Assembly (NCBI GenBank): GCA_030789695.1
Contig: CM061132.1
Location: 160,004,817 to 160,068,816, forward strand
Direction: 5' to 3'
Source of the DNA: Scilla litardierei
Taxonomy: Eukaryota; Streptophyta; Magnoliopsida; Asparagales; Asparagaceae
Length of the DNA stretch: 64,000 nt
Shown: in pieces, positions 22,061 through 32,919 of the stretch
How positions within the stretch are numbered: position 1 is the first letter of the stretch
Layout: each line of letters starts with the position of its first letter
Translations under genes and position numbers: made by a program
Notes under the pieces: generated by a model
Told to the model about the DNA's origin: nothing
The model's database searches: none
The model's input: only the letters and a program-made list of their open reading frames with translations

Positions 22061-24994
22061 TGTTACGATCTAAAGATCGCGATAGTCCGACCTCCCATCG
22101 AAACCAGCCGGACACCCGGCCAGCTCGCTCCCCCTTTACGAGGCCCGCTAGTCCAGCGGCAGTGCACTCCTCGGCCAAACTACGTAGGCCACACACTTAT
22201 CCCTCCGGGTCCGCTAGGCGCCCGACGACCCCAAAGTCTGACACGATGAGGGAGGGGGGACTCTCCACTTCTGCTAAAGGAGGGGACGCTCCACTTCTGC
22301 TAAGGGAGAGGTCGCACTCCGCCTCGATGATTAGGGTTCAATATTGTATATTTTACCCCTCATTAGATGGCATTTTTTGCATAATTTGTATTCATTTTGG
22401 CTCCGATACGCGCATTTTGATGATATCACTTAATATTGGAGCTTACCGTTTTTATATGCATAAAACATACTTTTTACAGCTTATTAGCATCTTCATCTTG
22501 GTCTTCTATTATTTTTCAGTTGAATTTTGTGAAGTCCCGATTCCAACGCATATTTTTCCAGAATTTTTGGAGGTCGGAGCAATTTACTGCATTTTTTGGA
22601 AGACAATGTGACGGTGCTGAAAATTTCTGGGATAGAAAGTCTGCTTTTCCCCTCTTGTGCAGAATTCTGCTATCATTGCAGCATATATTCCGATATAATG
22701 ATATTTTTCTGGTATTCTACACTTTGTTACGGTTCCATCACCACCTGGAACACGTCCTTCCGAGGTTGGATGATTTTTCTAGAATTTTCGCAAGACAGGG
22801 TGGCGGTGCTGAAAATTTCTGCAGATTTGCCCCTCTTGCGAAGAAATCTGCTATCATTCCAGTGTATTTTTCGGCCTAATGATATTTTTCTGTTAGAGTA
22901 CACTGTTACGGTTCCATCGTCGCCTGGAACACGTCAATCCGAGGTCGGATGATTTTTCTAGAATTTTCGCAAGACAGGGTGACGGTGCTGAAAATTTCTG
23001 CAGATTTGGGCATTAGTTGCGGGTTTGGACGCGGATCCGACCCGTTTGGGCCGTTTTCAGACTCGAAATTCTGAGTCTATTTCTTGGGCTTTCCTCCCCT
23101 CTTTTTCCCCTATTCCTTCTTCCCCATTCTTCATCTTAGGGTTAGGGTTTTGGTGGAGCAACAAAGAAGCAAGGAGGAGCATTTGGTTTGGGTTTTGTTC
23201 TTCATTGGAGATATTGGCGAACTCTTTCCCTCTCCTTGTGTATTTTGATTTAGTAAATTGTAATGATAATGGATGATGTTTTTAGAAGTAAAAATCTCTC
23301 TTTTCTTGTTATAATGAGCTAGATCTTCTTCTTATGTGGTTGTATGGTGATTTGTGTTTGCTTTGGCTTTGGTTTTCAATCTTGCATGTTTTAATGATTA
23401 TGTGGTAGAATTGATGAGATATAATTTGAATTAGTGATCCTAGTGGGTGTCCCTAGAGTGGAGTTTGCCTAGTGGTACCGTTCTTGTATGCTTGGTTGTT
23501 TATTATCTCAATTTTTCATACCCTACTTTCATTGCACACCTAGTGTTCGATAAAATTCCACATCCACCGATTGCGCTTTCCTTAGCCGGAAAGACAATTG
23601 AGTTATCCTCGGATTGAACCCATATGCTTAGCAACCTCATTCCCACACACCACACAAGCTTCCTCGCCTATTTCCCTCTCCGATTCTCGAACCCTAGGAT
23701 GTTGGTTTGGTAGATGGTCTCACCCACATTTCCACGCGCATTTCCACCATTAGCTTAGTTGGTTGTAGTTTCGTCTTTATCTCTCCTTTATTAATTAAAC
23801 TTGCGATTGCAAAACGACTTGTCCCTGTGATCCGACCCGGTCTCACCGGTTATAATTTTATTACTTGACGTCCTCCTACACTTGGGAGTAGCGCTTAAGC
23901 ATCACATACTTGAGACGCGTTCAAGCACTCGACCAGGGAGAGGTCGCACCCTGGGACGCACTCCGCCTCGACCAGGGAGAGGTCGCACCCTGCCACGTCT
24001 GATGGGAATGGCGTGCCCCGCCTCGACTGACGGGAAGGGCGAACTCCCCCATGACTGACGGGAGGGGCGAACTCCGTCACGCTCCCTACCGGCTGCGCAC
24101 CCTGCTCCCCTCCGTCCTCACGGGGCATAGCGCGCAAGGCGTGCGGCCGGACCGCACGTCGTCAGTCAGGATCGACCTAGCAACTCGCCTGTGGCCTCGC
24201 TCCTCAAACGTACTCCGATGACCCTTCGCCACGTCGGACACAACAAACAACCTAGTACAAGGACGCTACTGACACTTCCGCCGGTCGACAACCTGACAAA
24301 GTGTCCCCTGGCCGCTGCGCCCCCATGAAACTTGGTGCTTTCGGCCCTGACACCCTGACAAAAGCACCCCTGGCTGTTGCGCCGTCTGACAAAAGCATGG
24401 CTGACACCCCTGATCCTGACATCCTCGTCTGAAGCTTTCGCTGACAGATGGGCCAGCTCAGCACGTCAAGTCAGCACACCAGGTCAACCTCACCTAACCA
24501 CATCCATCATGTATAAATACCCCTTTCCCTCCATCAGGGAAGGGGGTTGGCAAATGAATCCGAATCTCATTACTCACACACGAGAGCAAAGGTCTTTCAT
24601 ATCTTTGTTCTTCCACAACTAATAGCTCGACACGTAAGGTCGACTCACACTTAGTCCGACATGCGTGCCTTGCCCCCCGCTTTAAGTCCTATTACTGACT
24701 TAGGCATCGGAGAGGCTAAGGGTTGGACCCCAACCCGGCCTTTCTGACGAGTTGCTACTTATGCAGGCCAGCCCGTCGTCTCGAAGTGCGCTCAGCTCCC
24801 TCGTCCGACGGTGCGGTCGTTGAGCAAAGTCCTAGCGGAATCGATTCCGTGGTTAGCCTCCGTAGTGTGCTCAGCCTCGTCACTACACTCATTACCTGTA
24901 AAATAGCCTACCTTAATCCCATCCTAATCATAACCACCGTGTCCTTGGTTCCCCTTAATACAAATTCATTGTACGCGAGTTTTAACCCGCAACA
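22061..24994 (+). repeat. LTR E (solo), containing nested solo LTR G
   Basis: Starts TGTTACGATCTAAAGATCG and ends CATTGTACGCGAG...CCCGCAACA, matching the solo LTR at 61235-62267 in opposite orientation. Flanks ATGTG (22056-22060) and ATTTG (24995-24999) match at four of five bases, consistent with an old target duplication. Shared blocks include the TATA region GTATAAATACCCC (24511) and the R/U5 string GGTTGGACCCCAACC. Repeats such as GACCAGGGAGAGGTCGCA (23931, 23969) make it longer than its relative even after removing G. No internal region is present. Confidence 0.85.
22328..23927 (+). repeat. Solo LTR G inserted in LTR E
   Basis: A 1600 bp segment begins TGATTAGGGTTC and ends CGTTCAAGCA, flanked by perfect CTCGA duplications (22323-22327, 23928-23932). 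TG...CA ends, 5 bp TSD and absence of coding sequence indicate a solo LTR of a Ty3/gypsy element; the last 120 bp (GTGATCCGACCCGGTCTCACC) resembles the end of Athila/Tat LTRs. Orientation is taken from that resemblance. Two long internal direct repeats, with GGTGGCGGTGCTGAAAATTT-type sequence, lie near 22610, 22800 and 22980. Confidence 0.8.
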
Positions 24995-25218
24995 ATTTGC
25001 TTGAAGACTTAGACTCTAGGAGTTGCAATATGTAATCCATGTAATTTCAATTACTTGCATTTCTCTTTTTGAGTCTAGGATTATTGTAATGCTTTGATAG
25101 ATGGTCATACTTTCATGCTTATGCATTTAACCATCTTCGTGAGTCTTATGATTATCATAGAATCCAACCCAATATGTTCATCTTGCCCAAATACTCTATT
25201 GGAGTCTCTGGCTCTTCA

Positions 25219-25733
25219 ACAGTCGACTGATGAAGGTTTTACATTCGACTGGATAATTCCAATCGCCTGTCGAGCCTTCTACAGTCGACTGTAGTACACT
25301 GCTCAAGTCAACATTTTTATTGACTATAGTTGAGCTTTTCGCCTCAGTTGACTGATCTTCAATTTACAGTCGCCTGTGTTTCGACAGTCGCCTGTGAATT
25401 GCTCAACAGTCGTCTGTGCGCAACTTGCATTTTTTGGGCTTTATCCTAATTTGCAAGTCAATCGACTGATGAAGTATTTACAGTCGCCTGTATATTTACA
25501 GTCGCCTGTGAGATGGTCAACAGTCGTCTGAAAGGCGTAAATGCGAAATGTGAATCTCTCTGTTTTATTTCCATCACCTGCAGCAGTCGCCTGATGAAGG
25601 ATATACAGTCGGCTGTCTGCTTTACAGTCGTCTGTGTAGTCTTCTACAGTCGACTGTCATAGCTTAGATTATAGTCATTGGGAATTATTTATCCATTGAA
25701 CAGTCGACTGTCATTTGTTCATCAGTCGACTAT
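25219..25733 (+). repeat. Cluster of CAGTCGACTG-type palindromes in U3 of LTR F
   Basis: About 18 copies of ACAGTCGNCTGT (N mostly A, C or T) lie in 515 bp, several as exact 12-bp palindromes (25270, 25646, 25700). The cluster ends about 85 bp upstream of the TATA box. This parallels the CTCGGCCGAG cluster of element A. Confidence 0.85.
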
Positions 25734-25816
25734 CGATGGTGTTTCTGCCCAAAATATAGTCGTTGCAGATTTCTTCTCTTTGGGGTTTGGCTGGTTTTAT
25801 GGGGTCTTCTTGGATT

Positions 25817-25828
25817 CATATATATAGG
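25817..25828 (+). promoter_or_regulatory. TATA box of LTR F
   Basis: CATATATATAGG lies between the palindrome cluster and the hairpin array, and gives the orientation of this LTR. Confidence 0.55.
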
Positions 25829-26198
25829 AAATGGCTTATTTCATTTAGAACGCTTGGTTAGTATTGAATATCTTTGAGAATCGATAGCCACTCCTAATCT
25901 CTCCCATTTCCCTCTCATGAGCACATTCCTTTTCATGCATTGAAGCTAGCTCATAGGGAAATTCTCCAAGGGATCTAATTCTCATTCCTTTCTTGAAGAT
26001 CATCTTTCTTCTCTTCATTTCATACACTCAAGTGAGAAGTGTTAGGATTCATTCCTAGAAGAGAGAAAGATCATCAAGTGTAATCAAAGCCTCATCTCAA
26101 GCATTTGAGTTTCACTTGCATGCCTTCTTCTTCACATTGGTAAGATCATATCAAGTCATATGTAAGTGTTATTTCGTTTCACCTTTGTGATACCTCTT

Positions 26199-26372
26199 AT
26201 TCTCTTTGTGGGAATTAGTTACTCTCTTTGTGGGAGTTACTCTCTGTGTGAGAGAACAAATCCTCTGTGCGAGGTCTCTCTGTGTGAGAGTAAGGATTTC
26301 TCTGTGTGAGAATCCAAATCCTCTATGTGAGGTATCTCTGTGTGAGATTGTATTCACTTCTCTTTGTGGGAA
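26199..26372 (+). repeat. Array of nine mini-hairpins with a near-constant 5-nt loop
   Basis: Consecutive hairpins at 26199-26215, 26221-26237, 26240-26254, 26262-26274, 26276-26290, 26294-26315, 26320-26332, 26334-26348 and 26358-26372. Each has a C-[TTTGT, TGTGT, TGTGC or TATGT]-G apex. Stems differ (ATTCTC/GGGAAT, ACTCTC/GGGAGT, CCTC/GAGG, GGATTTCTC/GAGAATCC with one bulge, ATCTC/GAGAT) but stay complementary. The last is bracketed by ATTCAC/GTGAAT. The array is about 375 bp after the TATA box, so within the transcribed leader. Confidence 0.8.
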
Positions 26373-26550
26373 TTATAGTGAATATTTTTGTGACTGGACG
26401 TACACAAGTTTTGTGGAACCAGGGTAAAATCCTTGTGTTTGTGATTGATGTTGTTGAGCATACTCTTTAATTTTCGCTGCTTATTGTGCTTTAATTTTAG
26501 TAACTATTAATTAAGTACTTTGCTTGCTATTACACTATTCACCCTCTCTA

Positions 26551-26574
26551 GTGTGTGTGTGTGTGTGTGTGTGT
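26551..26574. repeat. (TG)n microsatellite
   Basis: Twelve GT dinucleotides at the end of LTR F, obscuring the LTR boundary. Confidence 0.9.
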
Positions 26575-26722
26575 AGCCCCGCAGGGTCCTTTACAGATGT
26601 TCCTTAGTTGCATGCTTTGCAGATTTCCAGGACTTGGCTATCCTACGAGGTGTTCATCACGATGATTTATTACCTACACTGTAAATACATTTAACATGAA
26701 GGATGATCCTTTATAATATTTA

Positions 26723-26980
26723 TCATTGGAGGTAGCGCGTCGGTTGCATAGCTCCGGTCCAATGACACGCTATAGGCGCTGCACTGTATCTGGTTAATAG
26801 ATTTACTACCAATACTATATATAGAAGCGTGGAGTTGGCCAGATATAGGAGTGTACCAAAGACACTCAAGTATGGCACTTCAAGACATAGGATATCCTTC
26901 CCCTCTTCCAGCGAACGGAAGTGGTCTTTATGTAAATCCATACAACCACTTGGTGTATTTAGTGGATTACAATTGTCCAT
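26723..26980 (-). pseudogene. Ty1/copia RT C-terminus/RNase H fragment
   Basis: On the minus strand NCNPLNTP, EVPYLSVFGTLLYLANS and VNLLTRYSAAP match the conserved strip between reverse transcriptase and RNase H of copia elements (normally VPYLSAIGALMYLA followed by VNLLARYS). Only about 85 codons are recognisable, with no neighbours in frame. It is a remnant older than the surrounding insertions. Whether it belonged to the same element as LTR F cannot be told; it is on the opposite strand from F. Confidence 0.7.
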
Positions 26981-27118
26981 GTATCTTCATCAACTTCGAG
27001 TGTATAAAGTTAATCTTCTAGATGATGTTTTCATCTTCTGGATGAGTGTTTTATCTTCTGGATAATAAGTCTGTAAGCCAAGATTTTTGCCTCTGTCTTT
27101 CATATCATATTTGATCGT

Positions 27119-28858
27119 TGGTGGGCTCCGAAAGGTGCTTCTCTTAAGCGCAAGAGTCCGTTCAAGTAGTAAAATCTGGGAGTCCAGATGTCGAATCCTC
27201 GGGAGAATCTGTTGAAACCACAAGTCCAAATCAAATAGAGTAACTACGAATAAAATCTAAACACTTTAATAGTGATGGTGAAGGTGGTATGAAAAGTGTG
27301 TGGTGATGGAATTGTTACGTGCGAACAACGAACTCTAATTTGTGAAAAATAGATATAAAAGGCATGTACATGGCATGGGTTCATTAGGATCAGCGAATCG
27401 TAAGCTTTGGTTGATCAAATATAACGCAACGAAGCCTCCTTTTGGGAGCGAATCGTCGGAAGATGTCCTTTTGGGAGTTAACGCATCAATTCTAATAGTA
27501 TATCGCTAAAGTTGTAAACGTACGTATGAAGTATGAAGCTCTCTTTTGGAGAGATCAAATCTCACCCTTGTGGGGTGATCATCAACTAGAACAATTCTTT
27601 TGGAATATGCAAAAGTAGATTTAAGAGCGACGATTAAAACTTTAGCAAATATAGCGATTAAGCGCAATAATACAACCAAAGAATACGATTCACATCACCT
27701 AATTACTCCATACCATGCACATAAAATATTTAGCTACTCATGGTGCAGAAATACACAATTTTCAGATCAGAATTCATAAGTTTAATAGCAAAATACGGAA
27801 GTTTAGAGGCAAAATACAAGCTAAAACACCCAAATACGAGCTAGAGTTGAAGAAAATATCACCAATTCTCTCTGAAAAGTCTTCAAAACTCTCTGGAAAT
27901 AAGAAAATAGGCTCTGGAATTTTACAGAATTTTTGCAGAAGAAAATACGGCTCCTAAGTGCTCCAATACGCCAATTATACGCCCAAAAACCCTAGAATAC
28001 GCTTAAATAAAGAGATTGCGGGTTTATTGGGCTTAACGGGTTCAAAACCCGCACCAAAACGCACCCGAATCAATCCACACCGCAGATCCAGAGCGGGGCA
28101 ATTCCTGGCCGTTGATCAAAGGCGGGATCGGTCGTGGGCACGCCACGTGTTCGCCAAAGATCGCACTCAGCCATTCGCGAATCCGCATCCGCCTCGGGGC
28201 AACGGTGGGTCGTCCGATCGAGATCAGACGGCTACGAGGAAGCCACGTCGCCCGATAATTTACGCGATCCGACTCCGGAGCGGAGCTCTTTTCGACCGTT
28301 GGATCGTAATCCAACGGTCATCGCTTCGCTGCATTCGTCGCTGATGCGGGGTCGAGATCGTCCGTCGGATCTCCATCTGAGGGCGTAGAAGAGGCCACGT
28401 AGCCGCTGCGATCGGAGTTGATGCCCGCCGTTGGATGATGATCAAACGGTCGAGAAAATATCGCATCGCCCGTGCGATCGGACCGTCAGATTAGGCGGGA
28501 ACGGCTAGGATGGTGCCACGTGTCGCCTTCTGATTGGCTGGCGGCCGTATAATCCGTATTTCTTGCGTATTTCTCCATTTAAATTGTATTCTGCATTCAA
28601 AAATTCATTGAAATTAGCACAGATCTCAGAAAAATACAAATAAATAGTCGTTGGAATCGTGAGAACGAGACGATGCTATGAAAAATATAAAATGTGCAGA
28701 ATTGCATCGTTAAATGCAGTTTTGTGCTCAAATAGTGTGTTTTCTCTAATAAATAAATGTGTAGAAAATACGTATGTACTAGAGACCAATATAGCATCAC
28801 ATGAGCACAAAATAGGGCTAAATAGGGGGGTCAAATACGCAATATTGAACCCAAATCA
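27119..28858 (-). repeat. 3' LTR of element C
   Basis: Near-identical to 35751-37490. It includes GC-rich palindromes, notably GACCGTTGGAT/ATCCAACGGTC around a CGTA loop (about 28295-28320). Confidence 0.95.
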
Positions 28859-30205
28859 CACCCCCCAACTAGCGTTTTGCTAGTCTCTAGCAAAAAGAGC
28901 GATTAGAAATACGCCTAGATCACCTTATCAGATCTCAAATCATTCACCACCATACTACAACGACAAAAGAGATAACCGCACACTAATATCAAAATTTCAA
29001 GCTCATCAAGTAATGGTACTTGTGGGTTTTCAAAAATGAATGTCAAGCATATCAAATGGTTATAAAATAGACTCAAATTCACTATCAATTACTTCATGGC
29101 TCATAGTATACTAAAGCAATGGTACACACCGTTCAATCACATATTTTAACTTGGAGCGTGAATTTTTCATGCAAAGCAAACATTAAAAATAAAATGGTAT
29201 CAAAGCATACACACGTCAATCTTCATTCATACGAGATCACACCACATCTTGTGTTTTCTTTAAGCTTTGGAAGTTCTCTTGCCTCGCTAATCATGCACAC
29301 TTATTCTCTATTTCCTTTCGCCTTTTTTTGTAGTTCCGCGTAACGCGCATCAAGCAACATTCGCGGAAAAGTATATAACTTGGATCGCTCTATCAAATAA
29401 TTGAGGTTCCGGTCAATGGCTCCCAAATCAGACGATAATAGGGCATTAGGCCAAGAAGGGCCCCTCGGACTGTACTACTCGAGCCAACCAAGTTATTTCT
29501 TTAATAGCACATTTATTCATCACTTTTTTTTCTCATTCATCTCATTTTTTCTTCTTTTGTGTGTGCATAAACAACGTGGCACGATAACTTCCTCTTCTTT
29601 AATTTTTCACAAGAATGGGTATCCTAATCATTTCAAATGACGTAGTACGTTTTTCTACCCAAAATCACACCAAGCATGCAAGTGGCAATGAATACGAGAT
29701 AAAGAACAATGCTCCAGTTAATTTATGAATTATTGGTACATGAACTTTGGTGTGTTCCAATGAAAGCATACCACTTGCTAATCCATAATTTTTAGATTCA
29801 TTAAGTCATCGATCAATCTTGCCATTGAGATGTGTAAAAATAAATTCACCACAAGCACTCACATTCATGTAAAATGAGATTGAAATGTTGAAAAATAGCG
29901 GTGGAGGAAAATAAATCACGAGTGTACAGTGGTGAATAAATATCGAGAAATTTCATCACATAGGGGTCATTTCTAGGTAAAGATAGACTTTGGTGATATT
30001 TCTTAACGCAAAAAAAAATTTTTTTTTTTTCAATGCAAAAAGGGAACTAAAAAAATAAAATCCTAAAAGAAAAAGAGAAAGAAAATAAAATCCAAAGAAA
30101 ATAAAAAGAAAATAAAAATCCTAAAAGTTATTTCCCTCCCCCCAACTTAAAATAGACATTGTCCTCAATGTTAGGAAGAGGGAATCATGGAAAGAACACA
30201 CCTGA
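28859..30205 (-). other. 3' untranslated region of element C
   Basis: No ORF of note is seen. Minus-strand motif CATTGAGGACAATGT followed by TTAAGTTGGGGGGAGG (30135-30170) closely matches 7675-7710 of element A. A/T-rich runs lie at 30008-30120. Confidence 0.65.
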
Positions 30206-31516
30206 TTAGTTCCCACCCGAAGGTGGGTCTGTGAGATCCATGGTGCTCGCTTCCTTGGTCCAAGGCTCGTGAAAATGTTTCAATCTCTGGCCATTCACCT
30301 TGAACTCACTCCCGTCTTTTTCATTAAGTAAGAGCACAGCGCCATGTGGGAAAACTTCTTTGACGACGAAAGGTCCATACCACCTAGAGCGAAGTTTCCC
30401 GGGAAAGATGTGTAGCCTAGAATTGTATAGAAGAACTTTTTGGCCTGGGGTGAACTCCCTCCTCAAGATCATCATGTCGTGGACGGATTTCATCCTCTCT
30501 TTTGATATTTTAGCGTTGTCGTACGCATTTCTCCTCAACTCCTCCAGCTCCAACAATTGTAACCTGCGAGAAGAAAAAGAGACATCAGTATCAAAATTCA
30601 TTTTCTTTATAGCCCAATAAGATCTATGCTCTATCTCAACAGGTAAGTGACAAGACTTCCCAAATACAAGGCGGTAAGGTGACATCCCCAAAATTGTTTT
30701 GTAGGCCGTCCTGTAGGCCCACAACGCTTCAGGTAAGCGCAAACTCCAATCTTTCCTTGATGGATTCACCGTTTTCTGTAGAATTCCTTTGATCTCTCTA
30801 TTTGCCAACTCTGCTTGGCCATTGGTTTGGGGGTGATACGGAGTAGAAACTTTATGTGTGACCCCAAACCTCTTCATTAAAGTAGCGAACATGCGGTTGC
30901 AAAAATGAGACCCTCCATCACTGATCAAGGCCTTGGGCACTCCAAACCTAGAGAAAATGTTCTCTTTAAGGAACTTAAGCACAACGGAAGTGTCGTTCGA
31001 CCTGCAAGGAAAAGCTTCCACCCATTTAGAAACATAATCAATACAAACCAAAATATAAGCATATCCAAATGAAGGTGGGAAAGGTCCCATGAAGTCTATG
31101 CCCCAACAATCAAATATTTCAATCTCTAAAATGGGGTTCAGAGGCATCATGTTACGTTTAGTAATACCCCCTAATTGTTGGCATGCAGCACAAGTCTTGT
31201 AATAATGAAATGTGTCTTTAAACATAGATGGCCAATAAAAGCCACATTGCGAGATTTTTGCCACAGTTTTGTTCGCTGAAAAGTGTCCACCACATACTCC
31301 ATCATGGCAAAATTGTATCACACTGGTTATTTCATGATCAGGAATGCATCTCCTAACAATTTGGTCACTACAATATTTATATAAGTACGGATCATCAAAG
31401 AAGAAATATTTTACCTCGTACTTGAACCGTTTAAAGTCTTGAAGAGACCAAGTGTCAGGAGTCTTACCAGTTACCAGATAATTAACGATATCAGCATACC
31501 ATGGAGAGGTGGACAC
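30206..31516 (-). pseudogene. Element C integrase
   Basis: About 437 codons are open. The HHCC zinc domain ([13 protein letters not shown] to CAACQQLGG) is followed by the DDE core: [23 protein letters not shown] and [15 protein letters not shown]. Downstream are the Athila-typical [19 protein letters not shown] and a C-terminal [14 protein letters not shown] module. It would insert element cDNA. It is one frame off the RT/RNase H part, the shift lying within about 31510-31530 (before [11 protein letters not shown]), so it could not be made as one polyprotein. Confidence 0.88.
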
Positions 31517-32919
31517 GCCAAAAGATGCTCGTTGGGAAAGGAGTCCTTCAAAGGCACATCTGCTGAATCAAGGCCTACTGTCAATCGTGATAAGTGGTCA
31601 GCTACTAGATTCTCCACGCCTTTCTTGTCCTTGATTGTGACATTGAACTCCTGCAACAGTAAAATCCATCGTATCAATCGGGGCTTAGCATCTTTTTTAG
31701 ACAATAAATATTTTAAAGCAGAGTGATCAGTATAAATCAAAATTGGTGATCCCAAAATATAGCTCCTGAATTTTTCCAGCGCAAAGACTACTGCCAGCAA
31801 CTCCTTTTCTGTTGTTGTATAATTCCTTTGAGCGTCATTTAATGTCTTGCTGGCGTAGTAAATCACTACTGGAACTTTGTCTTTTCTTTGGCCTAGGACT
31901 GCACCAACTACGTAATTGCTTGCATCACACATTATTTCAAATGGTAGGGACCAGTCTGGCACCTGCAAAATAGGAGCAGAAATCAGCAACTTCTTTAAAG
32001 TTTCAAAAGAAAGTTGACACTCAGGTGTCCAAATAAAGTCCACATTTAAAGTAAGTAAGTTGCAAAGAGGGCGAGATATAGCGCTAAAATCTTTGATGAA
32101 CCGCCTATAAAATCCTGCATGTCCCAAAAATGATCTGATGTCCTTCACGCATTTAGGACTTGGTAGCTTCTCAATTACTGCTACCTTGGCTCTGTCTACC
32201 TGTATACCATCTTTAGAAACCAGGTGACCTAGGACAAGTCCCTCTGTGGTCATAAAATGACACTTCTCCCAATTCAATAGGAGGTTCTTTTCAATGCACC
32301 TGTCGAGAACAAGAGCCAAGTTAGCTAAACAATCATGAAAAGAGCTACCGTATACTGAAAAATCATCCATAAATACCTCAACGATTTTCTCAACCATATC
32401 ATCAAAAATACTGAGCATGCATCGCTGAAAAGTAGCTGGAGCATTACATAAACCAAACGGCATTCGTTTAAATGCAAAAGTACCAAAGGGACAGGTAAAA
32501 GTGGTCTTTTCCTGGTCCTCAGGTGCGATCTCAATCTGGTAATAACCTGAATAACCGTCTAGAAAGTAATAATATTCATGTCCAGCTACCCTCTCTAAAA
32601 TTTGGTCAAGAAATGGAAGAGGGAAATGATCTTTTCTAGCTCGGGAGTTCAACTTCCTATAGTCTATGCACATCCTCCAAACTGTGGTGGCTTTAACTGG
32701 GATAAGCTCATTATTCTCATTTTTAACCACGGTGAGGCCAGACTTTTTAGGAACAACCTGTGTAGGGCTAACCCACTTGCTGTCAGAAATAGGATAAATA
32801 ATGCCTGCATCTAATAATTTTAGTACCTCGCCTTTCACCACTTCTTTTAATGTTGGATTTAACCTACGTTCCATTTCTCTAGTGGGTTTGGCGTCATCCT
32901 CTAAATAAATATGATGCAT
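31471..32919 (-). pseudogene. Element C reverse transcriptase and RNase H
   Basis: Starts just after the TGA at 32920-32922 (MHHIYLEDDAKPTREMERRL). RT blocks: RMCIDYRKLNSRARKDHFP, FLDGYSGYYQI, FGLCNAPATFQRCM and the catalytic VEVFMDDFSVYG (MDD in place of VDD, normal for this lineage). RNase H: EIMCDASNYVVGAVLGQ, KELLAVVFALEKF, IYTDHSALKYLL and VADHLSRL. The frame is shared with gag-protease and is closed by the frameshift before integrase. Confidence 0.9.

Larger units (their letters stand above)
21966..26576 (+). repeat. LTR F: probable Ty1/copia LTR, interrupted by LTR E
   Basis: The segment starts TGTTACACATTGCC directly next to the end of element A, is split by LTR E at 22061-24994, and resumes to about 26575. 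It has LTR layout: a cluster of TCGACTG palindromes, a TATA box (25817-25828), a hairpin array, then an AT-rich end with CTATTCACCCTCTCTAG, a common copia LTR ending. No coding region follows, so it is a solo or truncated LTR. The exact 3' end is hidden by a (TG)n run, and no target duplication could be confirmed. Confidence 0.55.

Noticed and set aside
26199..26372. CRISPR-like array
   Set aside because: Units are irregular 15-25 bp hairpins with no spacers of constant length, inside a plant LTR.
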